A DNA stretch of 61,289 nt from positions 1 to 61,289 of the forward strand of contig NZ_DXUU01000011.1 of the NCBI RefSeq assembly GCF_019417665.1. Reading direction: 5' to 3'. This stretch comes from Ruminococcus sp. (GTDB lineage: Bacteria; Bacillota; Clostridia; Oscillospirales; Ruminococcaceae). Shown piece after piece: positions 51,018 through 60,064 of the stretch (the first letter of the stretch is position 1; every line of letters starts with the position of its first letter). The position numbers and the translations under genes were made by a program. The notes beneath the pieces are model-generated. The model saw only the letters and a list, made by a program, of their open reading frames with translations. It searched no databases and was not told the DNA's origin.

Positions 51018-53658
51018 GAAAAAAATCATTTTTATACACTGTGGCTGTCTGACGTTGATTCTGGGTGCAGTAATCGGCCTCATTTTTCTGATACATCCAG
51101 GCTGCATTTATGGTGCACAGACGGACTGGAGCAACCAGCACTTTGCTATTCCAGAATATTTTCGCACCCGTTTCTATGCCACCGGAAACTGGTTTCCCAA
51201 TTTTGCTATGCATCTGGGCGGCGGACAGAATATTTTTAATTTCGCCTATTACGGACTGTACAGCCCCATTCTCCTACTTTCTTATGCCTTCCCTGGAATT
51301 TCCATGGCAACATATATCCAGATCTCCAGCATCCTTCTGACACTGCTCAGCAGCATTCTCTGTTATTTCTGGCTGAATAAATGGTTCCGCCGAAACACCG
51401 CTTTTCTGCTTGCAATTCTGTATCTTCTGGCGTCTCCTGTCATCTTCCACAGCCATCACCACATTATGTTTGTCAGCTACTTTCCTTTTCTCTTCTGGGG
51501 GCTATTCGCTGTACACCGAGCATTGGAAAAACGATGCAGTATTCAGCTCATTCTTGCAGCAGTCTGTATCTTACTCACCAGTTTTTTCTTCAGCGTGGGC
51601 GCATTTTTCACGCTGTTTCTCTATGCCCTGTTTCTGACCATTCACCAACACCAGGTGCATGTCCTGCGGCAGATACTGCGCACTTTTGGCATAATCACAG
51701 CCCATCTGCTTTTAGCAGCTGTCATTGCAGCGTTTTTTCTTCTGCCAGTTGCCATGACCTTATTCAACGGACGTGATACAGACAGCAGCACGTCCCTGTG
51801 GCAGATTCTCCTTCCAAGCATTCACCTGCGCTACCTGACCTACAATCCTTTTTCCATCGGCATGACATCTATTTGCATTCTGGCAATTGCAGCCATGCTT
51901 TGTTTTCCCAAAAGATCCTATCGGTTTCTCGCAATTGTATTTACCGTCTTTTTTTGTTTCCCAGCTATTCTCTATGGCATGAATGGTACCATGTACTTAG
52001 ATCCCAAGGCGTATATTCCCTTTCTGCCGCTGCTTTTGCTGCTGTGCGGATTCTTTTTTACAGAATTGCGTGCCCATCAGATTGCCCGAAAACAAACGCT
52101 GATTCTCTTTGCAGTGTTTTTGGGATTAGGACTCCTGATGCATGACGGAACAGATTATGAGCGGATTGGGACTATTCTGGACGGTATGTGTATGCTCATA
52201 GCATTCTTCTTGTATACCCGGAAACAAAGGCAGCTATTCATCCTGATTCCCACGCTAGTTTTCAGTATCACCGCCTGTCTTGCCGTCAATCTGGGAGATA
52301 CCTACATGAAAAAACAAGATCTGGATGTGGTTTATTCAGATGAAATGCAGGAATTGGTGGATACAATTGCAGAAGATGATCCATCTTTTTACCGTATTTC
52401 CAACGAATATCACGCTGGAGATACCGTCAACCGTATCTGGGGTTCAAATTATTACCGCAGTTCTGTCTATTCCTCCATTCATAACAAGTCACTTTCTGAT
52501 TTCTATTTCGAACAGATCTGCAACGAAAACAGCATCCGGAATGCTGCAATGATCGTTCAATCCAAAAATCCCATATTTGGTATTCTCATGGGTGAAAAGT
52601 ACATCATCACACAAAAACCCATCAATCGCTATGGTATGAAACAAATTGCACAAAAAGGAGCGTATCTTCTCTATGAGAACACGCTGGCATATCCCATTGG
52701 ATTTGCCACGCCCTATGTCATGACCCAAGAAACGCTGCAATCCTTGGGATATCCCAACCAACTAGAAGCGTTTCTGGAAAATGCAGCGGTCTCCGAATCT
52801 GATCTTTCTGATACACCTTGTATGAGATCTAAGCTGCCTAACAGTATTAAAAAAGTATCTCCCACTTATCATACAGAAGGCATTGATCCAGCACAAATTA
52901 CCGATGTGGGAGAAGGCTATTACATTCACAGCAAAGAAGCATTTTCCATTACAGTCACACTGGACACCCCCATAGACGCCATGATCCTGCTGCAATTCCA
53001 CGTCAACAACCACTTAGGCAACGGTTCTACCACCGGTGATGTCACAATTTCTGTCAACGGTATCCGCAACAAATTGACCGATCCATCCTGGAAATATCAA
53101 AATCGAAACAACGATTTTCAGTATACACTATCTTCTGATAATCCAATTCAGAAATTGACACTTGAATTTTCTGCAGGAGACTATGTGATCTCCGATTTTG
53201 CCATGTATACCATGGACTATGACATTCTGGAACAGGCGGCAGAGCAAACTGATCCATGGGAACTGAAGCATGATACACTCGGAGACGACACCATGGAAGG
53301 GCGTATACAAGTCAAAGAAGATGGCTGGTTCGTACTGTCGATTCCCTATGATACCGGCTTTCAGGTTTTTATTGACGGCGTAAAAACAGCATATTACCCT
53401 ACAAATACGGATTTCATCGGCTGTCCCATTTCTGCCGGCAGCCATCAGATCCAAATCACCTATACTGCCCCCGGCTTTTCCATCGGAAAAAAAGTTTCTG
53501 TGATTGGAATCGCTGTTACCCTGCTGTGGTTTTTAGGGAACTTAACAGTATCCTATCTGCATCGCCGGAGTCGGAAAAAAATCGCTGACAAACTGGATAG
53601 TTCCGAAAAATGTGCTATCACCACAAAAGAACAAATCCCCTGTTTGCAAAAAAGATAA
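51001..53658 (+). CDS. YfhO-family membrane protein
   Basis: The 885-residue protein starts at 51001 with GAGGAGG 8 nt upstream. About 12-13 membrane spans fill residues 10-440; then a large soluble beta-rich domain follows (about 450-850) and a last span near 860. The start (IHPGCIYGAQTDWSNQHFAIPEYFR) resembles the YfhO/GT-C class of lipid-linked-sugar glycosyltransferases, which decorate lipoteichoic acid in Bacillus and Listeria. The Asp in TDW is the likely catalytic site. The acceptor is not known here. Confidence 0.85.
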   Translation: MNKKREKKIIFIHCGCLTLILGAVIGLIFLIHPGCIYGAQTDWSNQHFAIPEYFRTRFYATGNWFPNFAMHLGGGQNIFNFAYYGLYSPILLLSYAFPGISMATYIQISSILLTLLSSILCYFWLNKWFRRNTAFLLAILYLLASPVIFHSHHHIMFVSYFPFLFWGLFAVHRALEKRCSIQLILAAVCILLTSFFFSVGAFFTLFLYALFLTIHQHQVHVLRQILRTFGIITAHLLLAAVIAAFFLLPVAMTLFNGRDTDSSTSLWQILLPSIHLRYLTYNPFSIGMTSICILAIAAMLCFPKRSYRFLAIVFTVFFCFPAILYGMNGTMYLDPKAYIPFLPLLLLLCGFFFTELRAHQIARKQTLILFAVFLGLGLLMHDGTDYERIGTILDGMCMLIAFFLYTRKQRQLFILIPTLVFSITACLAVNLGDTYMKKQDLDVVYSDEMQELVDTIAEDDPSFYRISNEYHAGDTVNRIWGSNYYRSSVYSSIHNKSLSDFYFEQICNENSIRNAAMIVQSKNPIFGILMGEKYIITQKPINRYGMKQIAQKGAYLLYENTLAYPIGFATPYVMTQETLQSLGYPNQLEAFLENAAVSESDLSDTPCMRSKLPNSIKKVSPTYHTEGIDPAQITDVGEGYYIHSKEAFSITVTLDTPIDAMILLQFHVNNHLGNGSTTGDVTISVNGIRNKLTDPSWKYQNRNNDFQYTLSSDNPIQKLTLEFSAGDYVISDFAMYTMDYDILEQAAEQTDPWELKHDTLGDDTMEGRIQVKEDGWFVLSIPYDTGFQVFIDGVKTAYYPTNTDFIGCPISAGSHQIQITYTAPGFSIGKKVSVIGIAVTLLWFLGNLTVSYLHRRSRKKIADKLDSSEKCAITTKEQIPCLQKR

Positions 53659-53770
53659 AGAAGTTGACAGCGCACCTACGACTTTTTCTTGTATCCGTGG
53701 AAATTCTGCCGAAAATCTGCACATCTATTTGACGTGAACGCACATTAATCCTATATTGACACCATTATAT

Positions 53771-53806
53771 CGCATCCGGTAATTCTCTTTCCGGATGCGT
53801 TTTTTA
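53771..53806 (+). terminator. Terminator after the YfhO gene
   Basis: CGCATCCGG (53771-53779) pairs with CCGGATGCG (53791-53799), followed by T6. Confidence 0.85.
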
Positions 53807-54019
53807 TCGGTTCACTGCCTTTTTCTCTGTCCGCTCCAACAAATAATCCACGGAAACATCGTAAAAATCCGCCAGCCGCACCAGAATTTCCGTGGGAATG
53901 TCATGTCCCCCAGATTCATAATAACTATAGGTACGCTGACTGATAAACAACACCTTTGCCATATCAGTCTGGGTCATGTCCATATCTTCCCTTAAATTAC
54001 GAATTCGTACATATTGCAT
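53804..54019 (-). CDS. XRE-family transcriptional regulator (small)
   Basis: This 71-residue single-domain Cro/C1 helix-turn-helix protein is a paralogue of the regulator at 25573. They share RIRNLRED-D-TQ--MA--LFI--RTYS-YE-G and EIL--AD---SVDYL--RT. It is divergent from a zinc-ribbon/TM2 protein gene across 115 nt, in the same arrangement as the other cassette. It probably controls that shared promoter region. Confidence 0.85.
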   Translation of the reverse strand: MQYVRIRNLREDMDMTQTDMAKVLFISQRTYSYYESGGHDIPTEILVRLADFYDVSVDYLLERTEKKAVNR

Positions 54020-54073
54020 AAAATATCACCCTTTCTATATGAGTATTATTTTATGCTAGCACGAATTATTCTA

Positions 54074-54102
54074 TTGACTTTTAGAACAAAACATGCTATA
54101 AT
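54074..54102 (+). promoter_or_regulatory. Promoter of the TM2 protein gene
   Basis: TTGACT (54074-54079), a 17-nt spacer and TATAAT (54097-54102). The upstream TTATTTTATGCTAGCAC is similar to TTATTTTATCATGCTGTCA in the other XRE cassette. Confidence 0.75.
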
Positions 54103-54134
54103 AGGGTATCATATGATAGAAAGGATGTTTTTTC

Positions 54135-54569
54135 ATGGAAGAAAACAATAATTCTACGAATACTGCTGTTTCGCAGCCCACACCACAACCGGAGCAAAAA
54201 ATGAAATTTTGCAAACATTGCGGTGGAAAAATCCCGGAGGATGCTGTACTCTGCACACTGTGTGGCAGACAGGTTGAGGACATCAGTAAAAACAATGCGG
54301 CTCAACCACAAATTATTATCAATAACGATAATATCAACACAAATACAAACACCAATGTAAATAATAACGGCGGACGTGGCGGCAAAGCAAAAAACAAGTG
54401 GGTTGCTTTGGTTCTTTGCTTTTTCCTTGGTGTGGTCGGAGGACACAAATTTTATGAGGGTAAAATTGGTATGGGAATCTTATACCTGTTTACAGCTGGT
54501 TTATTTGGCATTGGCGCATTAATTGACTTTATCGTTTTGCTGTTCAAGCCAAACCCCTATTATGTCTGA
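54135..54569 (+). CDS. Zinc-ribbon and TM2 domain membrane protein
   Basis: This 144-residue protein has an N-terminal acidic tail, a zinc ribbon (FCKHCGGKIPEDAVLCTLCGRQV, residues 25-47), an Asn-rich linker with NTNTNTN repeats (about 60-80), and a C-terminal TM2 domain with two membrane spans (about 88-138; motif GGHKFYEGKIGMGILYLFTAGLFGIG). TM2 proteins are widespread and of unknown function. AAAGGATG lies upstream of the ATG. It forms a cassette with the divergent XRE regulator. Confidence 0.85.
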   Translation: MEENNNSTNTAVSQPTPQPEQKMKFCKHCGGKIPEDAVLCTLCGRQVEDISKNNAAQPQIIINNDNINTNTNTNVNNNGGRGGKAKNKWVALVLCFFLGVVGGHKFYEGKIGMGILYLFTAGLFGIGALIDFIVLLFKPNPYYV

Positions 54570-54596
54570 TTCATTTTACATCTTTATTCTCCAAGC

Positions 54597-54641
54597 AAAA
54601 AGCGCTGTGTGAACTTCATCCGTTCACACAGCGCTTTTTTC
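54597..54641. terminator. Bidirectional terminator between TM2 gene and pnp
   Basis: AAGCGCTGTGTGAAC pairs with GTTCACACAGCGCTT (54600-54636), with A and T runs on the two sides. Confidence 0.9.
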
Positions 54642-54668
54642 AACTCATATTATATTGTTTTTGTACCT

Positions 54669-56789
54669 TTATTCCTGAGCCTGCTTCCGACGAGCCTCCA
54701 GCTCTTCCAAAGCATCCTTACGAGACAGGCTGATTTTTCCGTCCTTGATCTCCATGATCTTAACGATAATCTCATCACCCAAAGAAACGATATCCTCGAC
54801 CCGTTCTACCCGTTCCTTGTCCAGCTTGGAAATATGCACCAAACCGTCACGCCCCGGCGCAATTTCTACAAATGCACCAAAAGGCTTAATGGAAACAACC
54901 TTACCTTTATAGATCGAACCGACCTCTGGATCAATGGCAATGGTCTCAATGATCTGGTATGCCTTCCGACAGCCATCCTGGGAGATGCCGCTGATAAAGA
55001 CATGTCCATCTTCGTTAACATCGATCTTGACGCCACAGTCCGCAGAGATCTTCTGGATCACTTTGCCGCCTTGACCAATAACGTCCCGGATCTTATCCAC
55101 AGGAATCTGAATCTGCATCATCTTCGGCGCATACTCACCCACAGATACTCTCGGCTCCGGAATTGCCTTCAGCATAATTTCATCCAAAATATACAAGCGA
55201 GCCTTCCGGGTCTTTTCAAAGGCTTCCTGGATAATCGCCGGAGTCAAACCGTCCACCTTGATATCCACCTGAATGGCAGTAATACCCTTCTTAGTACCGC
55301 CAACCTTGAAATCCATATCGCCGAAGAAATCCTCCAGCCCCTGAATATCTACCATAGTCATGAAGTCATCGCTGTCAGGCAATGTGATCAGTCCGCAGGA
55401 AATACCCGCAACAGGCGCCTTAATTGGAACGCCAGCATCCATCAGTGCCAACGTTGATCCGCAGATGGATGCCTGGGATGTTGAACCGTTGGAAGACAAC
55501 ACCTCGGACACCAGACGCATGGCATAAGGGAATTCTTCTACAGATGGCAAAACTGGTACCAATGCACGTTCTGCCAGAGCACCATGGCCAATCTCACGGC
55601 GTCCCGGACCACGGCTAGGCTTTGTCTCACCCACAGAATAAGATGGGAAATTATACTGATGCATATACCGTTTGGATGTTTCCTCGTCCAGTCCGTCCAG
55701 CTTCTGGCTGTCGCTGACGGGGCCCAGCGTTGCCACAGTGAGCACCTGGGTCTGACCACGGGTAAACAGACCAGTTCCGTGTACACGAGGCAGCAAGCCA
55801 ACCTCTGCTGCCAAAGGACGAATCTCATCAATGCTGCGTCCATCAACGCGCTTACCCTGATACAACCATGCACGAACAATTTTCTTCTGGATCAAGTACA
55901 AGCATTCATCGATCATGCCGACCTCTTCGCCGCATGTCTCCTCAAATGCTTCATGTACAGCGTCTGAAATCGGGCGCAAACGAGCCTCTCGAATATTCTT
56001 ATCATTGGTATCCAGCGCATATTCCACCTGTTCGTGTACCATAGCATCAATTTTCTGAAACAGCTTCGGATCGACTTCATGTGCTTCAAATACAAACTTT
56101 TCCTTGCCGATCTTCGCCTGGATGTCCGAAATAAAGGCGACGATCTTCTTGATCTCTTCATGACCCGTAAGGATAGCATTCAGCATGGTATCCTCTGGCA
56201 CTTCTTTAGCACCAGCTTCGATCATGACGATCTTGTCCTTGGTTCCTGCAACGGTCAGCTGTAAGTCATTGTGCTGGCGCTGCTCCAGAGTCGGGTTCAG
56301 GACGATCTCGCCATCCACCAGACCTACGCTGATACCAGCAATCGGACCGTTCCACGGAATATCCGAAATCGAAATGGCAATCGAAGTTGCGATCATGCCA
56401 GTGATCTCCGGAGAGCAGTCTGGATCCACTGCCAGAACAGTCATAACAACTGAAACATCATTGCGCATAGACTTCGGAAACAGCGGGCGAATGGGGCGGT
56501 CAACCATACGAGAGGTCAGAACTGCCTTTTCCGAAGGCTTTCCCTCACGCTTGGTAAATGAGCCTGGGATCCTGCCTACGGAATACATCCGTTCTTCATA
56601 ATCCACCGACAGTGGGAAGAAATCAATGCCCTCCCGAGGTTTTGCACTTGCAGTGACATTTGCCATTACAACAGTGTCGCCATACCGTACCCAACACGAA
56701 CCATTCGAAAGTTCGCAAGTCTTTCCGGTTTCCACCACAAGCGGTCTGCCGGCAAAGGTAGTCTCAAATTTTTGTACGTTTTCAAACAT
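54669..56789 (-). CDS. pnp: Polyribonucleotide nucleotidyltransferase (PNPase)
   Basis: This phosphorolytic 3'-5' exoribonuclease of the RNA degradation machinery has 706 residues. Two RNase PH domains (about 1-220 and 300-530) carry the second-core motifs YNFPSYSVGETKPSRGPGRREIGHGALAERAL and DFMTMVDIQGLEDFFGDMDFKVGGT. A KH domain (about 555-615, IGQGGKVIQKI) and an S1 domain (about 625-695, YKGKVVSIKPFGAFVEIAPG) follow. It lies 213 nt after rpsO, with a terminator-like hairpin and a long stem-loop between, as in other bacteria where pnp is autoregulated. Confidence 0.96.
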   Translation of the reverse strand: MFENVQKFETTFAGRPLVVETGKTCELSNGSCWVRYGDTVVMANVTASAKPREGIDFFPLSVDYEERMYSVGRIPGSFTKREGKPSEKAVLTSRMVDRPIRPLFPKSMRNDVSVVMTVLAVDPDCSPEITGMIATSIAISISDIPWNGPIAGISVGLVDGEIVLNPTLEQRQHNDLQLTVAGTKDKIVMIEAGAKEVPEDTMLNAILTGHEEIKKIVAFISDIQAKIGKEKFVFEAHEVDPKLFQKIDAMVHEQVEYALDTNDKNIREARLRPISDAVHEAFEETCGEEVGMIDECLYLIQKKIVRAWLYQGKRVDGRSIDEIRPLAAEVGLLPRVHGTGLFTRGQTQVLTVATLGPVSDSQKLDGLDEETSKRYMHQYNFPSYSVGETKPSRGPGRREIGHGALAERALVPVLPSVEEFPYAMRLVSEVLSSNGSTSQASICGSTLALMDAGVPIKAPVAGISCGLITLPDSDDFMTMVDIQGLEDFFGDMDFKVGGTKKGITAIQVDIKVDGLTPAIIQEAFEKTRKARLYILDEIMLKAIPEPRVSVGEYAPKMMQIQIPVDKIRDVIGQGGKVIQKISADCGVKIDVNEDGHVFISGISQDGCRKAYQIIETIAIDPEVGSIYKGKVVSIKPFGAFVEIAPGRDGLVHISKLDKERVERVEDIVSLGDEIIVKIMEIKDGKISLSRKDALEELEARRKQAQE

Positions 56790-56850
56790 GATTTTCTAAA
56801 TTCCTTTCCCGATTTCTAAATCTCAAAAGCTGCACAGAAACATAGAGATA

Positions 56851-56925
56851 AGCAGCAGCGTTAGCAAAAAGCCCTGAATTCCACAACAATGGAAACCACG
56901 GCTTCCTGCTAAAGCCGCTGTTGCT
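56851..56925 (-). other. Large stem-loop in the rpsO-pnp intergenic region
   Basis: On the minus strand AGCAACAGCG...TTTAGCA pairs with TTGCTAA...CGCTGCTGCT, enclosing AAGCC/GGGCTT and TTCCA/TGGAA. It makes a nearly continuous duplex of some 25-28 bp, a plausible RNase III substrate. Confidence 0.65.
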
Positions 56926-56950
56926 GAAATCGATGCTATAACGATACACA

Positions 56951-56990
56951 GAAAGGCAGACAGAGACCATTGCTCTGTACTGCCTTTTCT
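56951..56990 (-). terminator. Weak terminator/attenuator after rpsO
   Basis: GGCAG-T-ACAGAG pairs with CTCTGT-CTGCC on the minus strand, followed by only three T, so partial read-through into pnp is likely. Confidence 0.6.
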
Positions 56991-57002
56991 ACTTTAAAAA
57001 TC

Positions 57003-57269
57003 TTACTTACGGATACCGAGCTTCTCGATAGTAGCACGATAACGGTTAACATCCTTCTTCTTCAAATAGTTCAGAAGGTTTCTTCTGTGACCAACCATCT
57101 TCAACAGACCTCTTCTGGAGTGATGGTCGTTCTTATGTGTCTTCAGATGTGCAGTCAGATCATTGATTCTCTTGGTGAGAATGGCGATCTGCACTTCCGG
57201 AGAACCAGTGTCGTTCTCGTGAGTACGATTCTTTTCGATAATTTCAGTTTTTTCTTCTTTCAACAGCAT
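57003..57269 (-). CDS. rpsO: 30S ribosomal protein S15
   Basis: This 88-residue protein is a full S15: HENDTGSPEVQIAILTKRINDLTAHLKTHKNDHHSRRGLL, then MVGHRRNLLNYLKKKDVNRY. It binds 16S rRNA in the platform of the small subunit. GAGG lies 8 nt before the ATG. The ~110-nt leader holds CCCG/CGGG and AGGT/ACCT hairpins that might be an S15 autoregulatory site; that is not certain. It leads the rpsO-pnp unit. Confidence 0.97.
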   Translation of the reverse strand: MLLKEEKTEIIEKNRTHENDTGSPEVQIAILTKRINDLTAHLKTHKNDHHSRRGLLKMVGHRRNLLNYLKKKDVNRYRATIEKLGIRK

Positions 57270-57368
57270 GTTCTTTCACCTCATTCAATATTTCGTCATA
57301 CACATAGAAAAAGGCAGGTGACCTCCCGTTCCGGGCTTACTCCAAAATCCGAGTACATGACAAAAAGT

Positions 57369-57397
57369 ATTATACCACATTTGTGGGAATTTGTAAA
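57369..57397 (-). promoter_or_regulatory. Promoter of rpsO-pnp
   Basis: TTTACA (57392-57397), a 17-nt spacer and TATAAT (57369-57374). Confidence 0.75.
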
Positions 57398-57413
57398 GGA
57401 ACTTTTCTATGAA

Positions 57414-58385
57414 TTAAGAAATGATTTTTCCTTTATGTCCTCTGGACGAGCCTTTTCCGCCGGACTTTCCATTCTTCGCTTTTTTCGCCGGCTCAATAGG
57501 CTTTTCCTTACCGCCCATATCTTCAAAAACAGTCTCATCCTCCGATGAAGTCGATTGCAGCAGTTCTGGATTCACTTCGCCGCGCTGTTCATAGTACGGA
57601 TTGATGATATACTTCTGGATCACGGGATAGCACTGCATCACCACAACCAATCCCAGCCAGGACGCCGGCATAAACGGCAGCAAGAACAGCAGTATCAGGG
57701 AATATTTAATGTCGACAAAAATAAACACCAGCACAAAAACTGCTACAACAGCTGCCACGATCAGCAGTGTGATCACGTTCTTTTTCAGCGCTACCACTGC
57801 CAAGGCAAGAGAATTCTTCAGGACATTTTTCAATGACAGATTTGTGGAGATCATCATAAGAAAAATATAAAAATTCATCAGCAGTGCAATCAGACCAATA
57901 CTGAGAGTAATGGCAAAAAATACGTAATAAACCTTGCTGCCGGTCTGTTCAATAAGCTGAGGATACACATAAAATGCCGCACTGATACAACACACCAGCA
58001 GACAATCCAGTATGCCTACAACAACGGAGTGTTTGAATTCCGAACGAATGGTATGCAAAAAATCATGCAGCAAAAATGTAGGCTTTTCCATGAAAAAATT
58101 TTTCAATATTTTTGTATGCGCCGCCGTTGCCGGACCGATAAGCACTACAAACACCAGCAAACAGACCACTGCAAGGATCATGCCGAGAGTAGACCGCATA
58201 GTCAAATAGAGCACAACTGCTGCCAGAAGCGGCACAAAGCACAGAAAATAGATCACATTCAGTTCAAGCAGTTTCCAAAATTTCTGACCAAAAATCTCCA
58301 TATAGCGAAAAAAGCCTTTTTTCTTCGGCGCATTTTTCGCAATTCCTACGCCGGCACGCTCATAGTTTCCTCCAAAAAGACCCAT
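57414..58385 (-). CDS. YesL/DUF624-like membrane protein
   Basis: The 323-residue protein starts at 58385 (MGLFGGNYERAG); a TTG two codons earlier (58391) has the better distance to GAGAGG and is an alternative. It has a cytoplasmic start, about five or six membrane spans (residues 45-265), and a long charged C-terminal tail rich in Lys/Gly/Ser (about 285-323). The segment FGQKFWKLLELNVIYFLCFVPLLA and the later NVLKNSLALAVVALKKNV resemble the YesL/DUF624 family, whose function is unknown. The neighbouring SpoIIM-like gene is on the same strand 67 nt upstream. Confidence 0.75.
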   Translation of the reverse strand: MGLFGGNYERAGVGIAKNAPKKKGFFRYMEIFGQKFWKLLELNVIYFLCFVPLLAAVVLYLTMRSTLGMILAVVCLLVFVVLIGPATAAHTKILKNFFMEKPTFLLHDFLHTIRSEFKHSVVVGILDCLLVCCISAAFYVYPQLIEQTGSKVYYVFFAITLSIGLIALLMNFYIFLMMISTNLSLKNVLKNSLALAVVALKKNVITLLIVAAVVAVFVLVFIFVDIKYSLILLFLLPFMPASWLGLVVVMQCYPVIQKYIINPYYEQRGEVNPELLQSTSSEDETVFEDMGGKEKPIEPAKKAKNGKSGGKGSSRGHKGKIIS

Positions 58386-58452
58386 AGACAATAAATTCCT
58401 CTCTTTGAAAAGTCCTGAAGCAAACAGGTTTTCTCCACCTGTTCACACAATT

Positions 58453-59055
58453 TCAACTCGTTTGTCCGGCAGTGGATATCCCATAAAACGCCAGACTATA
58501 TAATGCTGCGATCACCAACAAAAATACCAAAAGCACAGTAAACCGTGCACAATACATCCGAAACCGATGATACATCTGATCTGCCGGATCATCCCGGAAT
58601 CCATACGCTGTGAACAATCCCGAAAACCGTAGAGATTCCCTAGCGGCAATGGCCATCACCACCGATACCGGCACAAAATAGGGCAACAGGCAAAGACTTC
58701 GCAGCAACGGATTCCCAACACTACACTGGGCACTCAGAGCGCCACCCATACAAAAGCCATATGCCAACAGCGTAATCATAGCACCAGGCTGTCCGATGGC
58801 AGAAAAGCCCAGAAAAAACAGACACAGCAGGAAAATCAACACACCGCTCACAGCTTCGGAACAAAGTGCAGGCACAGTCTGTTCCGCCTGAAAAAATGTT
58901 CCTGCAATACATGTCCATCCCAGGGATGTCCCCTGCTGTTTCAACAGCAGAAATAAAACACCACTGGCTGCTCCCAGTAGAATGACACTAAAAAGTAATA
59001 AAAATAACCGCTGTTTCCTTTCGCTTGTGGTAAGTGTTGTCCGTTTTCGAATCAT
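58453..59055 (-). CDS. SpoIIM-like five-span membrane protein
   Basis: This 200-residue protein has about five hydrophobic spans: a basic N-terminus, span 1 (about 18-40), an external loop, paired spans (LIFLLCLFFLGFSAIGQPGAMITLLAYGFCMGG), and two later ones. The topology and the GFSAIGQPG...GFCMGG pattern recall SpoIIM (stage II sporulation protein M), which takes part in engulfment with SpoIID and SpoIIP in spore formers. The identity is not strong, so this is a tentative family call. The SpoIIID gene at 19624 fits with it. Confidence 0.5.
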   Translation of the reverse strand: MIRKRTTLTTSERKQRLFLLLFSVILLGAASGVLFLLLKQQGTSLGWTCIAGTFFQAEQTVPALCSEAVSGVLIFLLCLFFLGFSAIGQPGAMITLLAYGFCMGGALSAQCSVGNPLLRSLCLLPYFVPVSVVMAIAARESLRFSGLFTAYGFRDDPADQMYHRFRMYCARFTVLLVFLLVIAALYSLAFYGISTAGQTS

Positions 59056-59130
59056 AGCAGACCGCTCCTTTGCTTTACAGATTTCTTGTATCTCTGCTTA
59101 ATCCTATGCGGTCTGCTATTGCATTAGAAC

Positions 59131-59931
59131 TTATTTCGCCAGTTCATAAGCACGCTTGGTACAATGTTCGCAGGCATCCTCCACCACTTCTGTCAGCTTT
59201 CCGGCATAAAACCGATCCAGTCCAGCCAGCGTTGTACCGCCCGGCGAGGAGACCTGGCGAATTAGTTCGTCAATCGTGCAGCCGGACCCCGTAATCATTT
59301 TCGCCGAACCGATCAGAGACTGCACGAACAATTCCTTGGCTGATTCCTCCGGCAGACCTGCCTTTGCAGCATAATCCAAAAATCCTTTTGCAAACAAATA
59401 GATAAATGCCGGGCTGCTGCCATTAATGGCAATGACCTCCTTCATTTGTTCCGGCGCAACAACTGCTGTCATACCACAGGAGTCAAAAATCTGACGCACG
59501 ACGGCGAATTCCTCCTCCGTCACGGAATCATCCTTCGCCAGCGCCGTAGCTCCAGCACCCAGCAGAAGCGGCGTGTTGGGCATTGCCAGAACCACCTTTG
59601 CAAAAGGCTTCGTCAACTTCCGGATATAGTCCGCACCGATCCCGGCAGCAATGGAGATGAGCACCGTTTTTTCCGTCACAGCATCTGCAATGCGAGGCAG
59701 CACTTCCTCAAACTTCTGAGGTTTGATTGCCAGAAACAGGTATTGACTAGCCCCTGCGACTTCTGCTTCGCTGGTGCACTTTTTTACGCCATAAGCCGTC
59801 AGCGCATCCACCTTTGCCTCAGTAGGATTGTATGCAAAAAGCGTTGTTTCATCATGGAGACTGCTCCCGGCAATGCCTTTTAAAATAGCACTGCCCATAT
59901 TCCCAACACCCAAAAAACCAATGGTTTTCAT
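59131..59931 (-). CDS. proC: Pyrroline-5-carboxylate reductase
   Basis: This enzyme carries out the last step of proline synthesis, reducing pyrroline-5-carboxylate with NAD(P)H. The 266-residue protein has the Rossmann motif GFLGVGNMGSAILKG (residues 5-19), KPQKFEEVLP, MPNTPLLLGAGATAL, and the C-terminal signature with SSPGGTTLAGLDRF. The length is normal. It is a monocistronic gene upstream of the SpoIIM-like gene on the same strand. Confidence 0.96.
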   Translation of the reverse strand: MKTIGFLGVGNMGSAILKGIAGSSLHDETTLFAYNPTEAKVDALTAYGVKKCTSEAEVAGASQYLFLAIKPQKFEEVLPRIADAVTEKTVLISIAAGIGADYIRKLTKPFAKVVLAMPNTPLLLGAGATALAKDDSVTEEEFAVVRQIFDSCGMTAVVAPEQMKEVIAINGSSPAFIYLFAKGFLDYAAKAGLPEESAKELFVQSLIGSAKMITGSGCTIDELIRQVSSPGGTTLAGLDRFYAGKLTEVVEDACEHCTKRAYELAK

Positions 59932-60005
59932 GGTCTGTATCCTTCTTTCTTCAAAAAATATAGAATGTATTTATTATACTACAAATTCTGCAAAAAATCA
60001 AGCAT

Positions 60006-60042
60006 CAAAAAAGGGCAGACTCAGTTCACATGAGTCCACCCC
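60006..60042 (-). terminator. Terminator of pfkA
   Basis: GGGCAGACTCA (60013-60023) pairs with TGAGTCCACCC (60031-60041). The minus strand continues into T6. Confidence 0.85.
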
Positions 60043-60064
60043 TGGAATACATAAATCATATGAA

